Shown here in pieces: positions 35,695-44,430 of a DNA stretch of 64,000 nt. The notes below the pieces were generated by a model. It was given only the letters and a program-made list of their open reading frames with translations. It ran no database searches and was not told the origin of the DNA. Origin of the DNA: Crocinitomicaceae bacterium (GTDB lineage Bacteria > Bacteroidota > Bacteroidia > Flavobacteriales_D > Crocinitomicaceae); contig JAGOBK010000002.1 in the NCBI GenBank assembly GCA_017983465.1, forward strand, positions 248,001-312,000, read 5' to 3'. The number at the start of each line of letters is the position of its first letter. Positions within the stretch are counted from its first letter, which is position 1. The position numbers and the translations under genes are program-made.

Positions 35695-36654
35695 CTATGA
35701 GTTAATTTGAGTCATGTCCAAGATCACTTGTTTCACTTGAAAAACGCTCAACATGCTTTTCCCTTTCGCTTTTTCGTGTCTCTGTTTTCGCTCTTTTTGT
35801 AGCTTTTTCAAGTTTTTAAAGACAGAGATAACAGCGTTGAAGTGAAGCGTGTTTCCAATAAGTAGTTGTCCAAGAGAATTGAAAAGAACACTTAAGAGAT
35901 ACAGGGCATTTAATCCGGAAGGAAGATTCAAGAAATGCAAAAAGTGTTTGTTTCGCTTTGCAATCATCCTTACCCCCTTATTGGGTAGTTTTTTTATCGT
36001 AGAGGATTGTGCATGGTGACATATCGCTAGTGGTTGAAAATAAAGTTTCCAGCCTCGGCGCCATGCTTGGAGACCTAAATCGACATCTTCTGAATAATAC
36101 GGATTATACAATTCGCAAAACCCACCCAATTGATTCAAGTATTCTCTTCGAACCAATGCATTGGCCCCTGATAAAAACATCGTTGGCAATAAATCGGTAC
36201 TTGAAAACGTGTTTTTATTACTCTCGATTCGCAAATATCCAATACGTGGTTTTTTTGCTCCGTCCTGTGGCTCGTTTGTTTCTTGGTCATAAATAGCACC
36301 CATCACACCGAAAGTTTGCTCGTTTTCAAACAAGGACAACTGAGAAGTGAAATAGGAACTAGTTAATTGAACATCGGAGTTTAAAAAACAAACCAAATCC
36401 TTGCTTGCCCGCTTAATCCCTCTATTCATGTTTCCTGCAAATCCAGTATTTACTTCGCTTCTAACAAGAATAATATCTGGAAAATCATGTAAAATAAGAT
36501 TCACAGAATCATCCGTTGAAGCATCATCTGAAACAATAATTTCAAAATCACCAATAGCACTTGATTCCAGTGCTACTTGTGCACATTTAATCGTATCCAC
36601 CAAAAGCTGTTGGCCGTTGTAATTTGGAATAACAATTGAAACACTGAATTTCAT
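35695..36654 (-). CDS. GT2 family glycosyltransferase
   Basis: A 319-residue GT-A glycosyltransferase, probably acting on cell-surface polysaccharide at the cytosolic membrane face. Motifs: VSIVIPNYNGQQLL, VSDDASTDDSV, FAGNMNRGIKRASKDLVCFLNSDVQL (the N-S-D replaces DxD, as in rhamnosyltransferase-like members), GANALVRREYLNQLGGF and YYSEDVDLGLQAWRRGW. A hydrophobic patch near 245-275 may be membrane-associated. It stands alone between the rbfA promoter and the divergent ABC exporter. Confidence 0.9.
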   Translation of the reverse strand: MKFSVSIVIPNYNGQQLLVDTIKCAQVALESSAIGDFEIIVSDDASTDDSVNLILHDFPDIILVRSEVNTGFAGNMNRGIKRASKDLVCFLNSDVQLTSSYFTSQLSLFENEQTFGVMGAIYDQETNEPQDGAKKPRIGYLRIESNKNTFSSTDLLPTMFLSGANALVRREYLNQLGGFCELYNPYYSEDVDLGLQAWRRGWKLYFQPLAICHHAQSSTIKKLPNKGVRMIAKRNKHFLHFLNLPSGLNALYLLSVLFNSLGQLLIGNTLHFNAVISVFKNLKKLQKERKQRHEKAKGKSMLSVFQVKQVILDMTQINS

Positions 36655-36680
36655 GAATGGTATAAATAAAACTGGATAAG

Positions 36681-36688
36681 CAAAAGTA
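36681..36688 (-). promoter_or_regulatory. -7 box TACTTTTG for the GT2 gene
   Basis: A perfect TAnnTTTG on the minus strand, 26 nt before ATG 36654. No clear -33 element. Confidence 0.5.
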
Positions 36689-36740
36689 CATAAATAATCA
36701 CGGTGGAATATTGTGGTAGGTGTGGAGAAAAAGGATTGCG

Positions 36741-36748
36741 TATCTTTG
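36741..36748 (+). promoter_or_regulatory. -7 box TATCTTTG, 4 nt before ATG 36753
   Basis: A perfect TAnnTTTG. TTCC separates it from ATG 36753. A GTG at 36720-36722 lies 18 nt upstream as a possible degenerate -33. The box lies inside the longer open frame starting at 36720, which argues for ATG 36753 as the real start. Confidence 0.6.
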
Positions 36749-36752
36749 TTCC

Positions 36753-38597
36753 ATGAGAACCTTTTGGGAAATTTTTCATTTTGCCTTTAAATACCGCATG
36801 CTCGCTTTATTGACGATCATTGGAAATTTATTATTTACCCTTTTTAACCTTCTTTCTCTCGTTTTATTTATTCCTTTTCTACAGCTTATTTTTAGCTCGA
36901 AAGAATTAAAAACGACCGTTGTTCCCCCACATTATTCTGGGGACCTCGGAAAACTCCCATCTTATTGGGTTGATCTATATAATTACGAAATGCACCACAT
37001 GGTTGTTTCAGATCCAAAGCGCGCGTTAATTACGGTTTGCTTGATGGTTTTTGGTGCTTTTTTCTTTAAAAATCTATCCCGTTATTTTGCAGTTTGGTTT
37101 CAGTCCGAATTACGAGCAAGGGTGGTTAGGGATATACGTAACCTACTTTACGAAAAGGCTATTCGACTTCCACTCGGTTTTCATGCAAATGAACGAAAAG
37201 GAGACTTGTTAACCAGAATGGGACATGATGTTGGAGAAGTGGAAAACGCGGTTGTTTGTACCTTGGAACTCGTTTTTAGAGATCCTATTTCGATTCTTAT
37301 TCATGTTGGAACGTTGCTGTTTATCAGTGCTGAATTGACTGTTGTTTCATTTTTCTTGTTGCCGATATCTGCTTTTGTGATATCCACCGTTGGAAAAAGT
37401 TTAAAGCGTACAGCAAAGCAAGGACAGGAACAACTCGGTTTATTAACCTCCTCTTTTGACGAGAGTTTAAGTGGGGTGAGAATTATTAAATCTTTCAACG
37501 CACTGAATTTTATGTCTGGGGTATTTCAAGCATTGAATCTTCGTCACCAAAAATTAACGACTAAAACGATCAGAAAAAAAGACGTCTCCTCTCTTTTAAA
37601 CGAAACAATTGGAGCTGGTGTCATGATGTGTTTGGTGTGGTTTGGAGGGAAACAAATCCTTGATGGAAACCAAGACGGACATGCATTAACAGGAGAACTG
37701 TTCATTACATTTATCGTTGTCTTTTCCCAATTATTGCGACCGATTCAAGCTGTTTCAAGTGGGATTGCTGTCATTAACAAAGGAAAGGTTTCCCTAGACC
37801 GAATCAATGAAATTTTACATAGTGACGAAAAAATCATCGAGAAAGAAAACGCTCAAGCACTTCAACAGTTTAATTCATCAATTATTTTTGATCAAGTTGG
37901 ATTCAAATACCAACAGGATCCGGTCTTAAAGAACGTTAACTGGGAAGTTAAAAAGGGTTCTGCCGTGGCTATTGTTGGAGAATCAGGAAGTGGAAAGTCT
38001 ACACTAATGGACTTACTATCCCGTTTTTACGATGTTTCTGAAGGAAGTATTCAGATTGACGGACACGATATTCGTGACCTCAAAATACATGATTTAAGAG
38101 ACCTGACGGGAATTGTTTCACAGGAATCAATTTTGTTCAACGTAAGTGTAACAGAGAACATTGCCTTCGGTGATGAACATCCAGATATAGAAAAAGTCTT
38201 GCATGCTGCTAAAATTGCAAACGCTCACTCGTTTATCTCAGAATTAGAAAATGGTTATGACACAGTTATTGGTGAACGTGGGAACAAGCTTTCTGGAGGA
38301 CAAAAACAACGATTAAATATTGCGAGAGCAGTATACAAAGATCCTGCGATACTCATTTTAGATGAAGCCACGTCTGCACTAGATACGGAGTCGGAAAAAC
38401 TTGTTCAAGATGCCTTGGAAACATTAATGCAGGGAAGAACTTCGTTTGTGATAGCCCATCGCTTAAGCACGATAAAGAACGCGGATGAAATCGTTGTCTT
38501 ATCCAAAGGTGAAATCGTTGAAAAGGGAAGTCACGAGGAGTTGCTATCAGCAAAATCTCACTATTATAAATTTTGCTCCTTACAAGGTTTAATATAA
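36753..38597 (+). CDS. MsbA-type ABC transporter, fused membrane and ATPase domains
   Basis: A 614-residue inner-membrane exporter half-transporter. Six helices occupy about residues 10-330, with a long loop after helix 1 (SSKELKTTVVPPHYSGDLG) as in Bacteroidota lipid A/lipid flippases. The ATPase has Walker A GESGSGKST, Q-loop VSQESILFNVSV, signature LSGGQKQRLN, Walker B ILILDEATSALD and switch His AHRLSTI. A flippase for lipid A core is the likeliest role but is not proven; it differs clearly from the exporter at 20908. The start is set by the adjacent -7 box. Confidence 0.92.
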   Translation: MRTFWEIFHFAFKYRMLALLTIIGNLLFTLFNLLSLVLFIPFLQLIFSSKELKTTVVPPHYSGDLGKLPSYWVDLYNYEMHHMVVSDPKRALITVCLMVFGAFFFKNLSRYFAVWFQSELRARVVRDIRNLLYEKAIRLPLGFHANERKGDLLTRMGHDVGEVENAVVCTLELVFRDPISILIHVGTLLFISAELTVVSFFLLPISAFVISTVGKSLKRTAKQGQEQLGLLTSSFDESLSGVRIIKSFNALNFMSGVFQALNLRHQKLTTKTIRKKDVSSLLNETIGAGVMMCLVWFGGKQILDGNQDGHALTGELFITFIVVFSQLLRPIQAVSSGIAVINKGKVSLDRINEILHSDEKIIEKENAQALQQFNSSIIFDQVGFKYQQDPVLKNVNWEVKKGSAVAIVGESGSGKSTLMDLLSRFYDVSEGSIQIDGHDIRDLKIHDLRDLTGIVSQESILFNVSVTENIAFGDEHPDIEKVLHAAKIANAHSFISELENGYDTVIGERGNKLSGGQKQRLNIARAVYKDPAILILDEATSALDTESEKLVQDALETLMQGRTSFVIAHRLSTIKNADEIVVLSKGEIVEKGSHEELLSAKSHYYKFCSLQGLI

Positions 38598-38636
38598 ATA
38601 GAATGTGAATTAAATGTAAAGTAGACACTTTATCAC

Positions 38637-38644
38637 TAAATTTG
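38637..38644 (+). promoter_or_regulatory. -7 box TAAATTTG for the desaturase gene
   Basis: A perfect TAnnTTTG, 17 nt before ATG 38662. No obvious -33 TTG. Confidence 0.5.
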
Positions 38645-38661
38645 ACATCTAAACTAAAAGT

Positions 38662-39771
38662 ATGAATCACCAAACCGTATCTTTTTCTAAAGAAACAAAC
38701 GTAGAATTCTACAAAACACTAAGATCTAGAGTAAATAATTACTTTAAAGAAAATAACATTACCCGTCACGCAAACGCCACAATGGTTATTAAAACAATTG
38801 CGATGTTGGCTATTTACCTCGTTCCATTCGGATTTTTGTTTGTTGCTGGATTGAGTTCATGGGTTTATTTTCTTTGTTGGATTGGAATGGGTATAGGAAT
38901 GGCAGGATGTGGTCTTTCGATCATGCACGATGCAAATCATGGTGCTTATTCACGAAATGAAACCATAAACAAGGCAATCGGAAACGTATTAATTTTACTT
39001 GGCGGAAGCGCGGTGAATTGGAAAATTCAACACAACGTTTTACACCACACGTATACAAACGTTACAAACTTGGACGAAGACATCGATCCACCAGCAAAAC
39101 TTCTACGATTTACACCACACAAAAAGCGTTACGCTCAACACAAATTTCAACACTTGTACGCTTGGTTTTTCTACGGAATGATGACCATGATGTGGTTCTC
39201 AACAAAAGACTTTAAGCAAGCGAAACGATACAAAGAAAAAGACCTAATTAAAACACAAGGAACAACTTACGCACGACACATGTCGTTCATTATTTTATTT
39301 AAAATAATTTACGTTGGATTGTTTATCGTTTGTCCTTTCGTGTTTAGCCCTGCCTCTTGGTCACTTACGCTAATCGGCTTTATCGTGATGCACTTTATCG
39401 CTGGATTCATTCTTTCGATCATCTTTCAACCGGCACATGTCGTTCCAACATCAAACTACCCAATGCCAGATGAATCTGGAAATATTGAGGCAGATTGGGC
39501 AGTTAATCAATTGTACAACACTGCAGATTTCGCTCCGAAAGCAAAGCTTTTCTCTTGGTATGTTGGTGGATTAAATTTCCAAGTTGAACACCATTTATTC
39601 CCAAATATCTGTCACGTTCACTACAGTAAATTAGCTGAAATTGTCAAGTCTACGGCAGAGGAATTTAATCTACCTTATCACTCTTACAAAACATTCTACG
39701 GTGCATTAGCTGATCACACAAAGATGTTGTACAACTTAGGACATTACGACCAAGCTCCTGCTATTCATTAA
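38662..39771 (+). CDS. Membrane fatty acid (acyl-lipid/acyl-CoA) desaturase
   Basis: A 369-residue di-iron desaturase of the inner membrane. The three His boxes are intact: H89-D-A-N-H93, H124-N-V-L-H128-H129 and Q307-V-E-H310-H311. The Gln-initiated third box and HDANH first box are typical of delta-5/delta-6-like or linoleoyl-CoA desaturase-type enzymes in Bacteroidota. There is no N-terminal cytochrome b5 domain, so electrons come from a separate carrier. It probably controls membrane fluidity. It has its own -7 box; the next gene starts 3 nt after the stop. Confidence 0.93.
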   Translation: MNHQTVSFSKETNVEFYKTLRSRVNNYFKENNITRHANATMVIKTIAMLAIYLVPFGFLFVAGLSSWVYFLCWIGMGIGMAGCGLSIMHDANHGAYSRNETINKAIGNVLILLGGSAVNWKIQHNVLHHTYTNVTNLDEDIDPPAKLLRFTPHKKRYAQHKFQHLYAWFFYGMMTMMWFSTKDFKQAKRYKEKDLIKTQGTTYARHMSFIILFKIIYVGLFIVCPFVFSPASWSLTLIGFIVMHFIAGFILSIIFQPAHVVPTSNYPMPDESGNIEADWAVNQLYNTADFAPKAKLFSWYVGGLNFQVEHHLFPNICHVHYSKLAEIVKSTAEEFNLPYHSYKTFYGALADHTKMLYNLGHYDQAPAIH

Positions 39772-39774
39772 GTC

Positions 39775-40125
39775 ATGTTTTTGGATGATTTAAGAAATCA
39801 TTGCATTGGTAAAATAGGTGTTACTGAAGGATTTCCTTTTGATCAAAAAACACTTGTTTTTAAAGTTTTTGGTAAAATGTTCGCATTGGTGGATGTGGAT
39901 GATTTTGATGCCATTAACCTCAAATGTGACCCGGAAAAAGCAATCGAATTAAGAGAATCATTTCAAGGTGTTCAACCAGGCTTTCACATGAATAAAACAC
40001 ATTGGAACTCTGTCTACTTGAATGAAGATGTTTCGGATCAGTTATTAGCAGAGTTAATTGACCATTCCTATGAACTCGTTTACGCCAGTTTACCAAAAAA
40101 AGTAAGGAATGAAAATCCGATTTGA
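39775..40125 (+). CDS. MmcQ/YjbR family protein
   Basis: A 116-residue cytosolic protein of the MmcQ/YjbR (double-wing, DNA-binding-like) family. Landmarks: GVTEGFPFDQKTLVFKVFGKMFALVD, INLKCDPEKAIELRE, GVQPGFHMNKTHWNSVYL and the final SYELVYASLPKK. Its molecular role is undefined. It lies 3 nt after the desaturase and overlaps the S4-domain gene by 17 nt. Confidence 0.9.
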   Translation: MFLDDLRNHCIGKIGVTEGFPFDQKTLVFKVFGKMFALVDVDDFDAINLKCDPEKAIELRESFQGVQPGFHMNKTHWNSVYLNEDVSDQLLAELIDHSYELVYASLPKKVRNENPI

Positions 40126-40492
40126 CAAATATGTTTGGTGTGTTCGTCTAGCAAAAACACGTTCTCAAGCTAGTGAACTCATTTCTAAGGGAAAAATAAG
40201 GCTTAACGGACAAGACGTAAAGTCATCTAAAGAAATAAAAGTCAATGATATTATTGGTGTGCAAAAACACAGCGCAACTTTCAACTATAAAGTACTTTTA
40301 TTACTTGATAAAAGGCTCGGAGCGCCACTCATACCGACGTATATTGAAGACCAAACAACGGAGGAGGAAATCCTCAAATTCAAACAATACCAACTAGCTC
40401 AAAAGGCCTACCGTGAGACAGATGGAAAGCCTACTAAAAAGGACCGTCGTGAGTTAGATAAATTCATGGATGATTGGGGTGAAGAAAGTTAA
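40109..40492 (+). CDS. hslR: S4-domain RNA-binding protein (Hsp15/HslR-like)
   Basis: A 127-residue protein with an S4 domain at about residues 3-62 (IRFDKYVWCVRLAKTRSQASELI, GKIRLNGQDVKSSKEIKVND). The basic C-terminal tail (KAYRETDGKPTKKDRRELDKFMDDW) is the HslR pattern. Hsp15 binds stalled 50S subunits carrying nascent chains. It overlaps MmcQ by 17 nt and its TAA interlocks with the convergent dehydrogenase stop. Confidence 0.88.
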   Translation: MKIRFDKYVWCVRLAKTRSQASELISKGKIRLNGQDVKSSKEIKVNDIIGVQKHSATFNYKVLLLLDKRLGAPLIPTYIEDQTTEEEILKFKQYQLAQKAYRETDGKPTKKDRRELDKFMDDWGEES

Positions 40493-41436
40493 GCAGAGAA
40501 ATAGGAAATGATTTTATCTGCCAATACATTACTCAACTTAAAATAACTTTCTACCGTCCAACCGGCAATATGCGGACTTAATAAGACCTTATCTGATTCC
40601 AGTAAATACCGAAAGTCCTCTGAGTGCTCTTGATCGAAAAACGACTCAAAACTGGACTTCTCATACTCCAAAACATCCAAACAAGCGCCCTTTATTTTAT
40701 TGGATCTTAATCCTTTAACAAGCGTACTTGTATCCACTATTTTTCCCCTAGATAGATTTAACAAGAATGGATTTTTGTGACAGTTTAGGAGAAATTCGTC
40801 GTTAAAAAAATGAACCGTCTCCTTATTTTGAGGAATGTGAAAACTAATGACATCCGCTTGTTCTTGTATGGCTTTCAGTGTACATTCTTGAACAAAGTGA
40901 TCACCGTATCCTGTTTTATACTTATCATATGCCATGACTTTCACATCAAAGCCACGGAGTTTTTTAGCAAAGGCAGCACCATTATTACCATAACCAATAA
41001 TGCCTATTGTTTTTCCATCTAACTCTTCCCCTCTGTTACCTTCACGATCCCAAATTCCCAATCGAATTTCTTGATTAGACTTCACAATCTTGTTTAGCAA
41101 AGAGAGCAACATCCCCAATGCATGCTCAGCAACAGCATTCCTATTTCCTTCAGGAGAATTGAATAGTTGAATGTTGTGTTCTGTACAAAAAGATATGTCT
41201 ATGTTTTCTAAGCCCGACCCAGATCTCGCAACAAATTGTAAATCAGGACATTGGATCAATATTTCCTTAGAAAGCGTAATTCTAGAACGAATTACCAAGC
41301 CTGTTGCGTCTTGGATTTTTGAAGGTAGTTCAAGTGACGGGATTTTCGTTAAATCAATACATTGATAACCGAACAAGGTTAAGCGCTCCTCTAGAATTGG
41401 ATGGACTGAATCAATAAAATATACTTTTCCCTTCAT
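40489..41436 (-). CDS. D-isomer-specific 2-hydroxyacid dehydrogenase (phosphoglycerate dehydrogenase-like)
   Basis: An NAD-dependent dehydrogenase of 315 residues. The cofactor motif is GIIGYGNNGAAFAKKL. The catalytic Arg is in LLNLSRGKIVD, Glu in ACLDVLEYE and His in LLSPHIAGWT, all in family positions. It lacks the C-terminal ACT domain of classical SerA, so the substrate may be 3-phosphoglycerate or another 2-oxo acid. I chose ATG 41436 (KGKVYFIDSVHP) rather than the start seven codons upstream, which lies beside the -7 box at 41455-41462. Confidence 0.88.
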   Translation of the reverse strand: MKGKVYFIDSVHPILEERLTLFGYQCIDLTKIPSLELPSKIQDATGLVIRSRITLSKEILIQCPDLQFVARSGSGLENIDISFCTEHNIQLFNSPEGNRNAVAEHALGMLLSLLNKIVKSNQEIRLGIWDREGNRGEELDGKTIGIIGYGNNGAAFAKKLRGFDVKVMAYDKYKTGYGDHFVQECTLKAIQEQADVISFHIPQNKETVHFFNDEFLLNCHKNPFLLNLSRGKIVDTSTLVKGLRSNKIKGACLDVLEYEKSSFESFFDQEHSEDFRYLLESDKVLLSPHIAGWTVESYFKLSNVLADKIISYFSA

Positions 41437-41454
41437 TCTGACCAGGTGTTTTTT

Positions 41455-41462
41455 CAAATGTA
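41455..41462 (-). promoter_or_regulatory. -7 box TACATTTG for the dehydrogenase
   Basis: A perfect TAnnTTTG on the minus strand, 18 nt before ATG 41436. The rest of the 41458-41655 gap shows no gene and no strong hairpin. Confidence 0.5.
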
Positions 41463-41655
41463 AACAATATTGTCATCATGGTGGATGGAGTTCAAACAAT
41501 TAAGAATATTCAAAATGTATAAAAGAAGTGTTTTTTCAAAATAAACCCTTAAAAAACGGCCTACATAATTTAATTCTCACAATACATCTCAATAGCCGGT
41601 TATGGATTTCAAATCAAAACACATTCAAACCCCTCAGAACGGCTTAAAATGGATT

Positions 41656-43527
41656 TTAGCGGCCCAAATGGATTAATAATACAGAAATATCACTTGGTGA
41701 AACACCTGAAACGCGCGAAGCTTGTCCAATTGTCCTTGGTTTTATTTTTTTCAACTTTTCTTTTGCTTCAGAAGAAATACTTTTCATTTCATCATAATTC
41801 ACCGAATCAGGAATAACGACATCTTCTAAACGAGCTAATTTATTGGCTTGTTCTTTTTCTCGTTCAATGTAACCTTCGTACTTCAATTGTATTTCTGTTT
41901 GAACCAATACATCCGAATCTTTTTCCGCGGCGATTAATGCAGCATCATTTGCTTCAGGACACACCTTTAATAAATCCGCCAGACTAATATGTGGACGAGT
42001 TAACAAACTTGTAATTTTCACCTGCTGATTAATCAGTGTAGATTCCATTTCGGCTAATAACGGGTTTGCTTGTTCTGGCGTAATTCCAATTTTTCTCAAT
42101 TCTTTCTTCAACCAATTTGTTTGTTGAATTTTTTGATAAACATTTTCTAATCGTTCATCATCCGCTAGTCCCAATGCATGACCCAAAGGTGTTAGGCGTT
42201 CATCCGCATTGTCCTGACGTAAAAGTATTCGAAATTCTGCTCGGCTAGTAAACATGCGATAGGGCTCATTCGTTCCTTTTGTAATTAAGTCATCAATCAA
42301 CACCCCAATATATGCATCACTTCGAGATAGAATAAATGGATCTTTATTGTTCAATTTCAAATGCGCATTTATTCCCGCCATTAATCCTTGGCAAGCAGCT
42401 TCTTCATATCCAGTTGTACCGTTTATTTGTCCGGCAAAATACAATCCCTCAATTAATTTTGTTTCCAGTGTATGTTTGAGTTGGGTAGGGGGGAAGTAAT
42501 CATATTCGATTGCATAACCAGGACGAAACATCTTCACGTTTTCAAATCCAGGAATCGTTTTTAATGCAGCTAATTGTACATCTTCGGGAAGCGAGGTACT
42601 GAAACCATTCACATATATTTCAACGGTATCCCAACCTTCCGGCTCCACAAATATTTGATGACGATCTCGGTCGGCAAAACGATTTATTTTATCTTCAATA
42701 CTTGGACAATACCTTGGACCCGTGCTTTTAATAGACCCATTAAACATTGGGGATCTGTCGAAACCAGTTTTTAGCATCTCGTGAGTTTCCGTATTGGTAT
42801 ATGTTATATAACACGGAACCTGTTTTGTTAAAGCACTATTATTGGAATAACTAAACTTTGAGGGATTTTGGTCCCCATCCTGTATTTCCATTTTAGAATA
42901 ATCCAAAGATCGACCATCAACTCTCGGTGGTGTTCCGGTCTTCATTCGTCCGGCTTCAAAACCCAACTGAATTAAATTTTCTGTGATTCCAGTTGATGCT
43001 TTTTCTGCAGCTCTTCCTCCACCAAACTGTTTCTCTCCAAGGTGAATGAGTCCGTTTAAAAACGTGCCGTTTGTTAACACCACAGCATCAGCAAAAATAT
43101 CAATATCGAGGGATGTTTTTACTCCGACAATTTTTCCTTCTTCTACTAAAACTCCCACACACATGTCCTGCCAAAAATCTACATTAGGATTCTGTTCAAG
43201 TAACATTCTCCATTCCCAAGAAAACATCATGCGGTCGTTTTGAGTGCGTGGAGACCACATTGCTGGGCCTTTTGACAAATTCAGCATTCGAAACTGAATA
43301 GCGCTTTTATCACTAACAATACCTGAGCCACCACCCAAAGCATCAATTTCTCGTACAATTTGACCTTTTGCAACTCCTCCCATTGCGGGATTACAGCTCA
43401 TCTGAGCAATGGTATTCATATTCATGGTTAGTAACAAAACCTTACTTCCCATTTTTGCCGCAGCGTTAGCGGCTTCACATCCAGCGTGACCTGCGCCAAC
43501 AACTATAACATCATATTTATCTAACAT
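41656..43527 (-). CDS. mnmG: tRNA uridine-5-carboxymethylaminomethyl modification enzyme MnmG (GidA)
   Basis: A FAD-dependent tRNA wobble-uridine modification enzyme, partner of MnmE. The 623 residues match the family. Landmarks are [19 protein letters not shown] (FAD), [31 protein letters not shown]-like [60 protein letters not shown] and the C-terminal [24 protein letters not shown]. It lies directly downstream of ybeY, with parS-like palindromes between and within them. In many bacteria mnmG is close to the replication origin. Confidence 0.96.
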   Translation of the reverse strand: MLDKYDVIVVGAGHAGCEAANAAAKMGSKVLLLTMNMNTIAQMSCNPAMGGVAKGQIVREIDALGGGSGIVSDKSAIQFRMLNLSKGPAMWSPRTQNDRMMFSWEWRMLLEQNPNVDFWQDMCVGVLVEEGKIVGVKTSLDIDIFADAVVLTNGTFLNGLIHLGEKQFGGGRAAEKASTGITENLIQLGFEAGRMKTGTPPRVDGRSLDYSKMEIQDGDQNPSKFSYSNNSALTKQVPCYITYTNTETHEMLKTGFDRSPMFNGSIKSTGPRYCPSIEDKINRFADRDRHQIFVEPEGWDTVEIYVNGFSTSLPEDVQLAALKTIPGFENVKMFRPGYAIEYDYFPPTQLKHTLETKLIEGLYFAGQINGTTGYEEAACQGLMAGINAHLKLNNKDPFILSRSDAYIGVLIDDLITKGTNEPYRMFTSRAEFRILLRQDNADERLTPLGHALGLADDERLENVYQKIQQTNWLKKELRKIGITPEQANPLLAEMESTLINQQVKITSLLTRPHISLADLLKVCPEANDAALIAAEKDSDVLVQTEIQLKYEGYIEREKEQANKLARLEDVVIPDSVNYDEMKSISSEAKEKLKKIKPRTIGQASRVSGVSPSDISVLLIHLGR

Positions 43528-43533
43528 GTCGAT

Positions 43534-43549
43534 TGTTTCACGTGGAACA
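43534..43549. promoter_or_regulatory. parS-like palindrome, site 1
   Basis: TGTTTCACGTGGAACA fits the bacterial parS consensus TGTTnCACGTGnAACA at every fixed position. It lies in the 22-bp gap between ybeY and mnmG, 6 nt upstream of the mnmG start. ParB binds such sites to organise the origin region. Confidence 0.75.
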
Positions 43550-43996
43550 TTAATTTATTAATTCACCCAATGTTTCACGTGGAACATATAGGTTTAAATA
43601 ATGAGCTTCTTTAAACCTCATCATTTCTATATCCTTCTTAGATTTATCTTTGAAACCACAAAGATGAAGAACACCATGGAAAATAACTCTATATAATTCT
43701 TCTTTAAAAATGGTTTTTTCTTTGGTGCTATTATCTAAAACTCTATCTAAAGATATAAGGAGATCACCACTTATTTTACCGTTTTCACAATAATCAAAAG
43801 TTATGATGTCTGTGTAGTAATCATGATTTAGAAAATCCTGGTTTACTTTTAAAAGATATTCGTCCGAACAAAAAACAATGGCAATATCACCTGTAGAAAA
43901 TCCTTCAGCAGAAATTAATGAATTAAGAAAAGTCTTTAATTGTCGAGATTTTACAAACTTTGGTTTAATAACATCGACACTATTTAACGATATCAT
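43550..43996 (-). CDS. ybeY: Endoribonuclease YbeY (rRNA maturation factor)
   Basis: A metal-dependent RNase for 16S 3' end maturation and ribosome quality control, 148 residues. The motif HxxxHxxxxxH reads H107-G-V-L-H111-L-C-G-F-K-D117, so the third ligand is Asp instead of His, as I recall for other Bacteroidota. Other landmarks: [25 protein letters not shown] and [11 protein letters not shown]. The C-terminal codons (VPRET) contain the second parS-like palindrome. It overlaps the RsbW-like gene by 4 nt. Confidence 0.92.
   Translation of the reverse strand: MISLNSVDVIKPKFVKSRQLKTFLNSLISAEGFSTGDIAIVFCSDEYLLKVNQDFLNHDYYTDIITFDYCENGKISGDLLISLDRVLDNSTKEKTIFKEELYRVIFHGVLHLCGFKDKSKKDIEMMRFKEAHYLNLYVPRETLGELIN
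43571..43586. promoter_or_regulatory. parS-like palindrome, site 2 (inside ybeY)
   Basis: A second identical 16-mer TGTTTCACGTGGAACA, 37 bp from site 1, embedded in the C-terminal coding region of ybeY. Confidence 0.75.
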
Positions 43997-44406
43997 TTAC
44001 TGAAATAAATTATTACCTCATTACCTGCTTCATTGAAAGCAACCTCATCAGATAAATTTCTCATTAGAAATATACCTCTACCATTCTCTTTCAATATGTT
44101 TTCTGGGGCAGTTGGGTCTGGTAAATTATTATAATCAAATCCATCTCCTTGATCTTTTATTTTAAAACAGAAGGAATCAGTAGCGTCTCCAACGGCTACA
44201 TCAATACTTAATGTACTATTCTGTTCATTTCCGTGACTAATCGCATTATTTACTGCTTCAGTTACAGCAATCAACACATTTCCGAACGCATCTTCCTGAA
44301 CACCAACTGTTTGACAAACTTTCTCCACCAAATTCTCCACATCAACCAGTGATTGGAAATCAGCAGGTAACGTTATTTCCTCAATTATATTAAATCCTTC
44401 TTTCAT
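43993..44406 (-). CDS. RsbW-like serine/threonine kinase/anti-sigma ATPase domain protein
   Basis: A 137-residue single-domain GHKL ATPase. The ATP-binding boxes are visible: N-box VTEAVNNAISHGN, G1 KIKDQGDGFDYNN and G2 NGRGIFLMRNLSDEV. In Firmicutes such proteins bind and phosphorylate anti-sigma factor antagonists. No STAS or sigma gene is adjacent. The order ybeY, this gene, DUF4175 protein is, as I recall, conserved in Bacteroidota, so the role may be linked to that of its neighbours. ATGA-type overlap with ybeY; 24 nt after the DUF4175 gene. Confidence 0.9.
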   Translation of the reverse strand: MKEGFNIIEEITLPADFQSLVDVENLVEKVCQTVGVQEDAFGNVLIAVTEAVNNAISHGNEQNSTLSIDVAVGDATDSFCFKIKDQGDGFDYNNLPDPTAPENILKENGRGIFLMRNLSDEVAFNEAGNEVIIYFSK

Positions 44407-44430
44407 ATCAAGTATTACAGGAAAAAGTCA

